Assembly: GCA_021808425.1 (NCBI GenBank)
Contig: JAKBBS010000027.1
Coordinates: forward strand, 1 to 25,612
DNA from: Actinomycetes bacterium
Lineage (GTDB): Bacteria > Actinomycetota > Acidimicrobiia > Acidimicrobiales > Palsa-688
Reading direction: 5' to 3'
DNA: 25,612 bases
The position numbers were made by a program, and so were the translations under genes. A model generated the notes under the pieces. The model saw nothing but the letters and a program-made list of their open reading frames with translations, was not told the DNA's origin and made no database searches. Positions 1 through 5,965 of the stretch are shown here, in pieces (the stretch's first letter is position 1; each line of letters begins with the position of its first letter).

Positions 1-149
1 CGCAGGCGCCTGAGGGCTCCGAGCAGGTCTCGCTCGGCGAGCACTCGTGCCCGTTCCGGGTCGGTCGGATGGATGTAGGCGTGCAGGACATCGAAGAGCA
101 CCAGGGCGCTGTGATCGGCGCTCAGGTCTCCGGACGGATTCCATTTCAT
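1..149 (-). CDS. Isochorismatase-family cysteine hydrolase, N-terminal part only
   Basis: Only the first 49 codons are in the window; the gene runs off the left edge. The reading begins MKWNPSGDLSADHSALVLFD. The segment ALVLFDVLHAYIH resembles the first beta strand of isochorismatase-like hydrolases, where an Asp after a hydrophobic strand begins the catalytic triad. The later Lys and Cys of the triad are outside the window, so activity cannot be judged. I chose the ATG at 149 because a GAGGAG ribosome site lies 9 bases before it; an ATG at 158 directly abuts that site and is too close. The gene follows the dienelactone hydrolase-like gene on the same strand after about 43 bases, so the two are probably co-transcribed. 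The family call is moderate because so little is visible. Confidence 0.5.
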   Translation of the reverse strand, partial: MKWNPSGDLSADHSALVLFDVLHAYIHPTDPERARVLAERDLLGALRRL

Positions 150-192
150 CGCTCGCATCTCCTCGTTGATGTGGGTCGGAGGGGCCTCTGCG

Positions 193-984
193 CTACTCAA
201 GGCGCACGTTGGAGGAAAAGTCGTATTCCACTCCGATGTCGGCGTGGTATTCCCAGGAGGTACGGTCCGGGTCGGGTCGGTCGAAGTGCCTGCGCAGGAA
301 CTGCACGAGCACAGACCAGGCGAACTCCGCAGGGCCGGCCCGATAGCGGCCAGGCATGGTGTCGTTGAGCCATCCATGCGGCGCCCCGGCAACTTGGTGG
401 ATCAGGTACGAGCGGGCATGGCGCTCCATCCCGTCACGCAACTTCAACACGTCCTCGCGGGAGATGAGATGGTCGAGTTCGCCAAAAAGACCAAGGAACG
501 GGGCGGTGCTGGCAGCGATCAGGCCCTCTAGGCCGTCGGGCTGGTCGTCGGTGACCTCCCAGTCGCGAGGCTGAGCAGCCCCGTATAGTGCTACCGAACA
601 GGACAAATCTTCGACAGCGGCGTACGACAAGGCGTAGCGTCCCGTCCGGCAGGCGCCTATCACCGCCACCCGTCGCGCGTCGACCGGCACTCGGTCAGTC
701 AGCGAGGTGACGGCGTCGCGAATCGCCTGGTTGGCGACCGAGTCGGATGTGCGCGCACGAGACGCGATCCCAGACCGTGTCTCGCCTTCGGCGAAGAGCT
801 CGGGGGCGACGACCGCAAAGCCGTAGCCCGCAAGACGGTTGGCCATGTCCCTCGTGTGCTGCACCATGCCATAACGCTCGTGGAGCAGCACTACGACCGG
901 CGAACGGGCACCCGGCGAGTCGCCGTCCGACTTTGGCAGGGCGATGAAAGGAGAGCTAATGGTCTGATAGTAACATCGTTTCAT
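193..984 (-). CDS. Dienelactone hydrolase-family alpha/beta hydrolase
   Basis: About 263 residues, normal for dienelactone hydrolases, which cleave lactone or ester bonds in the cytoplasm with a Cys-Asp-His triad. Visible are the early strand and oxyanion segment VVVLLHERYGM, the nucleophile elbow IGACRTG (the family usually shows G-x-C-x-G-G), the Asp in GELDHLIS and the His in GAPHGWLND. All three triad residues are therefore present in the expected order. The reading frame is open upstream to 1152 and into the divergent transporter gene, but the ATG at 984 has GGAG 7 bases before it and starts just before the conserved region, so I prefer it. Its likely operon partner is the isochorismatase-like gene downstream. 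The substrate is unknown. Carboxymethylenebutenolidase is the family name, but there is no aromatic-degradation context here. Confidence 0.75.
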   Translation of the reverse strand: MKRCYYQTISSPFIALPKSDGDSPGARSPVVVLLHERYGMVQHTRDMANRLAGYGFAVVAPELFAEGETRSGIASRARTSDSVANQAIRDAVTSLTDRVPVDARRVAVIGACRTGRYALSYAAVEDLSCSVALYGAAQPRDWEVTDDQPDGLEGLIAASTAPFLGLFGELDHLISREDVLKLRDGMERHARSYLIHQVAGAPHGWLNDTMPGRYRAGPAEFAWSVLVQFLRRHFDRPDPDRTSWEYHADIGVEYDFSSNVRLE

Positions 985-1097
985 GGGGTGCTCCACAACA
1001 TCGAGAATCGGGGCGCCGCGCCCTCGCCGAGATAGGTTTGACATTCGATGATCAAAGCAGTGCCCTGTCGCACAACCAATAGGACAGGCCAGCCGTA

Positions 1098-2303
1098 TTG
1101 AGCGACCAGGGTCCCGACGCAGCAGAGTTCGGGCTGCGGTCACTGGTGGCATCGTTGTATGCGCCCGGGGCGATCTACGCGGTGGGCCAGGGTGCCATCA
1201 TCCCGGTGACGGCGCTCATGGCCCGCCACGTCGGCGCGTCTATCGCCGTCGCCGGGGCGATGGTAGGGCTGCGCGGGATCGGAACGATGCTGGCCGACAT
1301 GCCCGCCGGGGCGACCGTGGCCCGGCTCGGGGATCGCAACGCGGTGCTCGTGGCTACGGCGGTGCAGGTGATCTCCTCAATTGCGGCTGCGACTGCCACT
1401 TCAGTAGCAGTCCTCGCGGTTGCGACCGTGCTGTCTGGGATCGGGTGGGCGATGTGGGGCGTCGCACGCCTCTCCTACGCGACGGCTGTCCTGCCGGCGG
1501 GAAGGAGAGGCCAGGGCATAGCAACTCTCGGCGGCGCGAGCAGGATCGGGACCTTCGTCGGTCCCCTCATCGGGGCGGGAGTCATCAGCTTGATCGGTGT
1601 TTCGGGGGCGTTCTGGGTGGCCGCCGTCTCGTCGCTGTGCGGTTGCGCCTTGATGGTTTCGACGACCAGCCGCGCCGAGTCGGCTTCCAGGCAGGCCAGC
1701 CACGGCGCCGTTAACCTGCGCGAGACCGCCCGGGCGCACTCCAAGTCGCTGCTCGGGCCGGGCTTGGGGGCGTTGGTGATCGGGGCTCTTCGAACCAGCC
1801 GGCAAGCGTTGCTTCCATTGTGGGCGATACATGTCGGCATCGACGCTTCAGGGGTAAGCCTGATCTTCGGGATATCGTCGGGATTGGACATGCTTCTCTT
1901 CGCTCCGGCCGGGTGGGCTTCGGACCGCTGGGGCCGCAAGCGCATCGCCGTGACATGCCTCGCCCTTCTCGCCCTCGGACAGCTCGCCGTGCCGCTCGCG
2001 CACAGTTTCGTGGGTCTCATGACCGTAGGGCTTCTCCTCGGTCTGGGCAACGGCATCGGCAGCGGGATCGTGATGACCATGGGCGCGGACCTTGCGCCGT
2101 TGCGGGGTCGGGCCGCATTCTTGGGCATGTGGCGATTCATCGCCGACGCAGGCGGCGCCCTCGGCCCGTTTATGGTGTCGGCGATGATCGCCCTGACCGC
2201 AGTCGCGCCTGCCGCGTTGAGCATAGGGGCCTTCGGTGTCGCTTCCGCCGCCTTCATGGGGTTTCGTATGCCTGACCTTGCCGCCCTGCGAGCCGGCGAG
2301 TGA
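1098..2303 (+). CDS. Major facilitator superfamily transporter, about 12 membrane segments
   Basis: A 401-residue, strongly hydrophobic protein with alternating membrane segments, the usual length for a 12-helix MFS carrier. The loop between helices 2 and 3 reads ARLGDRNAVLVAT. The equivalent loop in the second half reads GWASDRWGRKRIAV, a good match to the MFS motif A (G-x-x-x-D-R-x-G-R-K). The two copies of this motif show the internal two-fold repeat of the family. The start is uncertain: TTG at 1098 gives the longest reading, and a GTG at 1146 would still leave helix 1 complete. The gene is divergent from the hydrolase gene, separated by about 110 bases. The sequence resembles drug or metabolite efflux carriers, but the substrate cannot be read from it. 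Confidence 0.85.
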   Translation: MSDQGPDAAEFGLRSLVASLYAPGAIYAVGQGAIIPVTALMARHVGASIAVAGAMVGLRGIGTMLADMPAGATVARLGDRNAVLVATAVQVISSIAAATATSVAVLAVATVLSGIGWAMWGVARLSYATAVLPAGRRGQGIATLGGASRIGTFVGPLIGAGVISLIGVSGAFWVAAVSSLCGCALMVSTTSRAESASRQASHGAVNLRETARAHSKSLLGPGLGALVIGALRTSRQALLPLWAIHVGIDASGVSLIFGISSGLDMLLFAPAGWASDRWGRKRIAVTCLALLALGQLAVPLAHSFVGLMTVGLLLGLGNGIGSGIVMTMGADLAPLRGRAAFLGMWRFIADAGGALGPFMVSAMIALTAVAPAALSIGAFGVASAAFMGFRMPDLAALRAGE

Positions 2304-2344
2304 CAAACTCAGAGCCGGGGGAGGGAAGCTGGTGCCGCGTGCCG

Positions 2345-2373
2345 TTGCACAACCCTACCCCTAGCATTACACT
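2345..2373 (+). promoter_or_regulatory. Promoter of the R2lox-SCP2 operon
   Basis: TTGCAC (2345-2350) and TACACT (2368-2373) are separated by exactly 17 bases, a good sigma-70-type promoter. It sits in the gap between the MFS gene and the oxidase and points at the oxidase. It would give a leader of roughly 50 bases, containing the AAGGGGG ribosome site just before the ATG at 2430. Confidence 0.6.
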
Positions 2374-2429
2374 GTTAAGGAAAGCTTGCGCCCTCCGAGC
2401 GGGTGCAACGTCGTTAAGGGGGACGCCGA

Positions 2430-3389
2430 ATGACCATCACCGAGGAGCGCCTCGACCAGGTCGAACTTGGGGACCTGACCGGCCTCGCCAAGACCGACAT
2501 AGACGACGTGCTCGACTACGTTCACGTGCCGACCGCGAAGATCCCTCCCTACCTGGAACTCTACGACCGTTACCTGCGCCAACGCTGGAACGTGAACGAC
2601 CTGGATTTCACCCAGGACCGCATCGACTGGACCGAGCGGATGAACGACGACTCGCGAAACTCGTTCCTGTCGATAGCGTCAGGTTTTCACCACGGCGAGC
2701 GCCAGGTGGAAGCCGAGCTCGCACCGCTGTTCTTCGGGATCCCCGAGGACTACAAGGTGTTCCTCACCAGCCATCTCGAGGACGAGGCCCGCCACACCGT
2801 CTTCTTCGACCGTTTCTACCGAGACGTCGTCGGCCTTGAAGGCGATGGGATCATGGACGTTCTCGACGGTTCGTGGGGTTACATCCAAGAGACGTTCGTA
2901 GGCCCGTTCGGTCTTCTCGCGTACCTCACCGACGACCTGAGGCGCGATCCGTACAACAAGCACCTGCAGATGAAGTACGCGACGACGTACATGATCTGGA
3001 TCGAGGGGGTCCTCGCCCTGTCGGTGATGAAGATCACGCTCAACTACGCCCGCGACTTCAAGGTGTTGCCCGCCTATTACACGGGTTTTACCGCCACGTG
3101 TCGTGACGAGGCTCGCCACGTGCAAGGTGGGATGCGCTTCGTTCGCCAGCTCTTGGACGAGGACCCGAACTATGTGACCGACATCCACGACACCCTCCGC
3201 ACGCTGCTCACGATGGGTGCAGCGCGAAGCGGGTACGTCTACTACGAGCCGCTCGGCTGGTCGGAGGAGAGGGTCCAGGCGTTGTTCATGGATCAGCTCC
3301 ACAAGAAACTTGCGATGGTAGGCGTGTCACTCCCAGCCGACCTCGAGAACATGCTCAGCATGGTCAAGCCGACCCTGGCGGGAGGCTGA
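2430..3389 (+). CDS. R2-like ligand-binding oxidase (R2lox), ferritin-like dimetal protein
   Basis: A 319-residue ferritin-like helical protein. The six metal ligands of the R2/R2lox fold are visible: E90 (in HHGERQVEAE), E119 and H122 (in EDEARH), E192 (in IWIEG), E227 and H230 (in RDEARH). V93 and Y187 fall at the positions (three after the first Glu, five before the fourth ligand) that form the Val-Tyr ether crosslink in characterised R2lox proteins such as Mycobacterium tuberculosis Rv0233. Those proteins carry a Mn/Fe cofactor and bind a long-chain fatty acid; they are not ribonucleotide reductase subunits, though often annotated so. The loop between the first and second ligands is about four residues shorter than in Rv0233 as I recall it. 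No catalytic nrdA-like gene is nearby. The downstream SCP2-like gene starts 3 bases after the stop. The physiological reaction is unknown. Confidence 0.85.
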   Translation: MTITEERLDQVELGDLTGLAKTDIDDVLDYVHVPTAKIPPYLELYDRYLRQRWNVNDLDFTQDRIDWTERMNDDSRNSFLSIASGFHHGERQVEAELAPLFFGIPEDYKVFLTSHLEDEARHTVFFDRFYRDVVGLEGDGIMDVLDGSWGYIQETFVGPFGLLAYLTDDLRRDPYNKHLQMKYATTYMIWIEGVLALSVMKITLNYARDFKVLPAYYTGFTATCRDEARHVQGGMRFVRQLLDEDPNYVTDIHDTLRTLLTMGAARSGYVYYEPLGWSEERVQALFMDQLHKKLAMVGVSLPADLENMLSMVKPTLAGG

Positions 3390-3392
3390 CGA

Positions 3393-3863
3393 GTGTCCAG
3401 CTTTATGAGCGCATCGTGGGCTGACGAGATCAAGGAAAGGATCAACTCCTGGCCCGACGCCGAAAGGCGCGCAACGAAACTCGTCGATTTCTGGGATTGG
3501 ATCGAGATGGTCAAGCCGTTCGTCACCGGGCGCCTCGCTTTGTCGGTCCGCGACATGCCCCCTGACTGCGAAGCGGACACCTTGTGCCTGGACCTGGAAT
3601 CCGGCAGTGTCGTCACCGCGACAGTGTGCAACCGGGCGGACGCCGAAGCTGAAGCCGTGTTCTTGATGGCCGGCTCCTACACGGACTGGATGGCCCTCCT
3701 CGACGGCTACGACGTGGGCAAGATGGTCATGTACCGGAAGCTGATGTTGGAAAAAGGCGACACCTTGCAGTTCTTCACGGCCGCCTTCTACTGGACCGAG
3801 CTGCTTGCGGCGATCCAATCAGTGCCTACCGCCGCCTCGGATGGAAAACTAATAAAAGTCTAA
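3393..3863 (+). CDS. SCP2-like sterol/lipid-transfer domain protein
   Basis: A 156-residue single-domain protein resembling the SCP2 sterol-carrier fold: a beta-sheet core (GRLALSVRDMPPDCEADTLCLDLESG) followed by ADAEAEAVFLMAGSYTDWMALLDGYDVGKMV, the helix that commonly reads as acid-x-W-x-x-L-L-x-G in this family. SCP2 proteins bind lipids or fatty acyl chains in an internal tunnel. It starts at a GTG with GGGAGG 8 bases before it, only 3 bases after the oxidase stop, so the two are very likely translated from one message. Since R2lox proteins hold a fatty acid next to their metal site, a lipid-delivery or product-carrier role for this protein is a reasonable inference, not something the sequence proves. 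No signal peptide is seen. Confidence 0.7.
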   Translation: MSSFMSASWADEIKERINSWPDAERRATKLVDFWDWIEMVKPFVTGRLALSVRDMPPDCEADTLCLDLESGSVVTATVCNRADAEAEAVFLMAGSYTDWMALLDGYDVGKMVMYRKLMLEKGDTLQFFTAAFYWTELLAAIQSVPTAASDGKLIKV

Positions 3864-3959
3864 CGACGACTTCAGAGTCAGGCTGGATGCTTGTAGTCAC
3901 CGGTGCTCCCCCAGGCGCCGGCTGCCGCCAGCGGCAGAGACCTACAAGGAGAAAAGCAA

Positions 3960-4226
3960 ATGCGACTCACCCAGAAACTCATGACGAAGATGGTTGCCGG
4001 CAGCGCACTCGCGGCGGGGCTAGCCCTCGGCGGTTACGGCGTCGCCTCCGCCGCGACAAGCGCCACCGCTGCGTCGTCGAACATCTTCACCCAGGCTGCA
4101 GTGACGTCCTCGTCAAGCTCGACGGCCACGACCACCCCGTCCTCGGGGTCGACCACCACGCCGTCATCGGGATCGACCACCACCCCGTCCACCTGCCCGA
4201 ACGCCTCCTCGAGCACTGCAGGCTGA
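3960..4226 (+). CDS. Small secreted Thr/Ser/Pro-rich protein
   Basis: An 88-residue protein. It begins MRLTQKLMTKMVAGSALAAG and continues through a hydrophobic stretch to GVASAATS, a typical Sec signal peptide with an A-x-A cleavage site near residue 32. The mature part is almost entirely Ser, Thr, Ala and Pro, with an 8-residue unit TTTPSSGS repeated about two and a half times. One Cys lies near the C-terminus. The start is set by AAGGAG about 8 bases before the ATG; an in-frame reading upstream to 3903 lacks this. Such tails are often flexible, sometimes glycosylated, wall-associated linkers. I do not recognise a functional domain. Confidence 0.65.
   Translation: MRLTQKLMTKMVAGSALAAGLALGGYGVASAATSATAASSNIFTQAAVTSSSSSTATTTPSSGSTTTPSSGSTTTPSTCPNASSSTAG
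4128..4190 (+). repeat. Coding 24-bp tandem repeat
   Basis: Two full units and one partial unit of a 24-base repeat encode TTTPSSGS in the small secreted protein. The units differ mainly at third codon positions. It is a protein-level repeat and not a CRISPR or intergenic element. Confidence 0.7.
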
Positions 4227-4239
4227 TCGTCGGGGCCGG

Positions 4240-4278
4240 CAGCAGCCGGGGTAGCCCGAATCGCCGCCCCGGTTGCTG
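4240..4278 (+). terminator. Hairpin after the small secreted protein gene
   Basis: CAGCAGCCGGGG (4240-4251) pairs with CCCCGGTTGCTG (4267-4278) over 12 positions with one G-U pair and a 15-base loop. It lies just past the stop at 4226 and just before the next gene. There is no T run, so it may be a weak or factor-assisted terminator. Confidence 0.45.
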
Positions 4279-4319
4279 GTGGTATGGAACCGCTGCACTG
4301 TGAGAACTACTCTCGTGAT

Positions 4320-5612
4320 ATGACCAACGCCACGACGTCGGAGCCACCAAGTAGCTCTATGGACGTCATGCACCTGTCATGTCTCTTGGGCGACCCGGTG
4401 GTCGGTCCTGACGGCCGGCGGATTGGGAAGCTGGACGACGTGATCGTCCGCCTCGGCGACGGCGGCTACCCGCCGCTGACCGGGTTGGTGCTGAACGTGT
4501 CCGGCCAAAGGCGTTTCGTCCATATGTACGACGTGGCCGCCCTAGACGGTGACGAGGTTCGCGTGTCGAGAGATGCGGACGGGCTCGGGCCGTTCGAGCG
4601 CCGGCCGGGCGAAGTGCTGCTTGCCAAGGACGTGGCCGGCCGGCACCTGATCCACCTGAAAGGTGCCCGGCTCGTAAGGGCGAACGAAATCGAGCTGGCG
4701 TGTGTTAGCGGGAGGTGGCTGGTCATCGGAGCCGATCCGACTTCCAAGCCGGTGCTGCGGCGCCTGTTACCCAGAGCGGCCCGAGACCGCGTCCAGGCAG
4801 GCGCGCTCGTGGACTGGGCAGAGATCGAACCGTTCGTCTCTCATGTGCCGACCGCCCGGCTGCGGATACCGCTTCGCCAGCTGTCGCGGTTGCATCCGGC
4901 TCAGCTCGCAGATCTGGTGGAGGCAGCATCCCACGATGAGGGCGAGGAGATCCTCGCTGCGGTCGGCGGCGACAGGGAACTCGAGGCGGACCTATTCGAG
5001 GAGCTCGACATCGGCCACCAGGTGGAGTTCCTGCGGTCCCGCTCAGACGACGAGGCGGCCCGGGTGCTGGCCGCCATGGCACCCGACGATGCAGTTGACC
5101 TATTGGAGGAGCTCGACCAGCAGCGGCGGCTTCCCATCCTGCAGCGTCTGCCGGCAGGCCACCAGCGCAAACTTCGCTCCCTGCTCAGCTACAACTCCGA
5201 GACGGCAGGGGGGCTGATGAACCCGGATTTCATCGCAGTAGACGCGATCTGCTCCGTCGAGCAGGCTTTAACCGCGGTGAAGACCGCTTCGCTAGCCCCC
5301 GAGGCATCGGGAGTGGTGCTTGTAGTCGACGAGGCTGGCCACCTGGCGGGCACTGTGCTGGTCGTCGAGCTACTACGCGCCGATCCGAGCGCCGCTGTTG
5401 GCACAGTGGCGCGTCTAGACCCGGTCGCGTTGACACCTGACGCCGACGTGCATGAGGTGTCGCGGGCCATGAGCGACTACAACCTTTCGGTACTGCCAAT
5501 CGTTGACAGCCAGCGCACGGTGCTGGGCATGATCAGCGTCGACGACGTACTCGAGCTGCTCCTGCCCGAGGGCTGGCGTCGCCAGTACGGCATGTCCTCC
5601 AGCCCCGGCTAG
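4320..5612 (+). CDS. Soluble PRC-barrel / MgtE N-domain / CBS-pair protein
   Basis: About 430 residues with no membrane segment. The N-terminal part (LLGDPVVGPDGRRIGKLDDV) looks like a PRC-barrel. A middle helical region with paired acidic helices (EEILAAVGGDRELEADLFEELD, then AARVLAAMAPDDAVDLLEEL) matches the MgtE intracellular N domain, ending in the MgtE-type linker SYNSETAGGLMNPDF. Two CBS motifs follow, the second reading LPIVDSQRTVLGMISVDDVLE. In MgtE these modules sense cytosolic Mg2+ and gate the channel; here the channel domain is missing and a SLC11-type transporter gene lies next. A regulatory or sensing role for that transporter is inferred. The start is uncertain: ATG 4320 is preceded by TACTCT and six bases, suggesting a leaderless message. 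ATG 4284 and ATG 4359 are also possible. Confidence 0.8.
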   Translation: MTNATTSEPPSSSMDVMHLSCLLGDPVVGPDGRRIGKLDDVIVRLGDGGYPPLTGLVLNVSGQRRFVHMYDVAALDGDEVRVSRDADGLGPFERRPGEVLLAKDVAGRHLIHLKGARLVRANEIELACVSGRWLVIGADPTSKPVLRRLLPRAARDRVQAGALVDWAEIEPFVSHVPTARLRIPLRQLSRLHPAQLADLVEAASHDEGEEILAAVGGDRELEADLFEELDIGHQVEFLRSRSDDEAARVLAAMAPDDAVDLLEELDQQRRLPILQRLPAGHQRKLRSLLSYNSETAGGLMNPDFIAVDAICSVEQALTAVKTASLAPEASGVVLVVDEAGHLAGTVLVVELLRADPSAAVGTVARLDPVALTPDADVHEVSRAMSDYNLSVLPIVDSQRTVLGMISVDDVLELLLPEGWRRQYGMSSSPG

Positions 5613-5690
5613 GCGCGGGACAGTCCAAGCTCGGGTACGAGTCACCGAAATTTCACCTGCCGGCCATCCGGGCGTAATGCTCAACGACGG

Positions 5691-5696
5691 TATACT
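5691..5696 (+). promoter_or_regulatory. Candidate -10 box for the transporter leader
   Basis: TATACT at 5691-5696 is a near-consensus -10 box in the gap between the MgtE-like gene and the transporter gene. No convincing -35 box is seen 16-18 bases upstream. If used, the transporter message would have a leader of about 260 bases holding the structures listed next. Confidence 0.4.
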
Positions 5697-5709
5697 TCGC
5701 ATCGCGGTC

Positions 5710-5730
5710 GCGCCTCGTTCGCCGAGGCGC
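5710..5730 (+). terminator. Stable hairpin early in the transporter leader
   Basis: GCGCCTCG (5710-5717) and CGAGGCGC (5723-5730) form a perfect 8-bp stem with a 5-base loop. It lies about 100 bases past the upstream stop and just after the candidate -10 box. No T run follows. It could be a terminator for the upstream gene or a structural part of the leader RNA. Confidence 0.4.
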
Positions 5731-5815
5731 CCTGCTGTGACATCCCCGGCGCGGGCGCTCGCCTTCGGACAGCGCTGCCGGGAGCGGTAACAACCGGAAC
5801 AACAAAGGAGTATCG

Positions 5816-5884
5816 CTGAACGCCGACAGAGGGTCACCTCACCAACCAGCGGCGCCCCCAGCCACCCCGAGTCAGGCCGGCTGA
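5816..5884 (+). CDS. Candidate 22-residue Pro-rich leader peptide (CTG start)
   Basis: A clear AAAGGAG ribosome site at 5804-5810 has no ATG, GTG or TTG after it, but a CTG lies 5 bases downstream. From that CTG the frame stays open for 22 codons (LNADRGSPHQPAAPPATP, then SQAG) and ends at TGA 5882-5884, three bases before the hairpin that hides the transporter's ribosome site. Five of the residues are Pro. CTG starts are rare and Pro is common in GC-rich DNA, so this is a hypothesis. Proline-rich leader peptides upstream of Mg2+ transporters are known from mgtL of enteric bacteria, but no homology is claimed. Confidence 0.2.
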   Translation: MNADRGSPHQPAAPPATPSQAG

Positions 5885-5887
5885 GCC

Positions 5888-5957
5888 GGACCTCCCGGGA
5901 CACACGGTGGGCGCCTGAACCGCAAGCTCAGACCGTCACCACGTCCCCGGGAGGTCC
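5888..5957 (+). promoter_or_regulatory. Hairpin sequestering the transporter's ribosome binding site
   Basis: GGACCTCCCGGG (5888-5899) pairs perfectly with CCCGGGAGGTCC (5946-5957), a 12-bp GC-rich stem. The 3' arm contains the GGGAGG ribosome site for the ATG at 5966. Inside the loop ACGGT (5904-5908) can pair with ACCGT (5932-5936). Closed, this RNA would block translation; opening it by ligand, ribosome passage or Mg2+ would allow it. I do not match it to a known riboswitch class. Confidence 0.5.
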
Positions 5958-5965
5958 CAACCGGC

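Noticed and set aside
1475..2257. A 260-codon minus-strand frame opposite the MFS gene
   Set aside because: Composition is Ala/Pro/Arg noise typical of antisense frames in GC-rich DNA; the plus-strand frame has MFS motifs.
2430..3389. Ribonucleotide reductase beta subunit
   Set aside because: Val and Tyr at the R2lox crosslink positions, a Glu as first ligand and the absence of an alpha-subunit gene favour R2lox.
4128..4190. Short repeat array as a possible CRISPR
   Set aside because: The units are contiguous, in frame and encode a Thr/Pro/Ser linker; there are no spacers.
5613..5965. M-box (ykoK) magnesium riboswitch in the transporter leader
   Set aside because: The conserved GTTAGGTGAGGC-type core is not present on the plus strand. 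GGTGAGG appears only on the opposite strand and without the other conserved parts.
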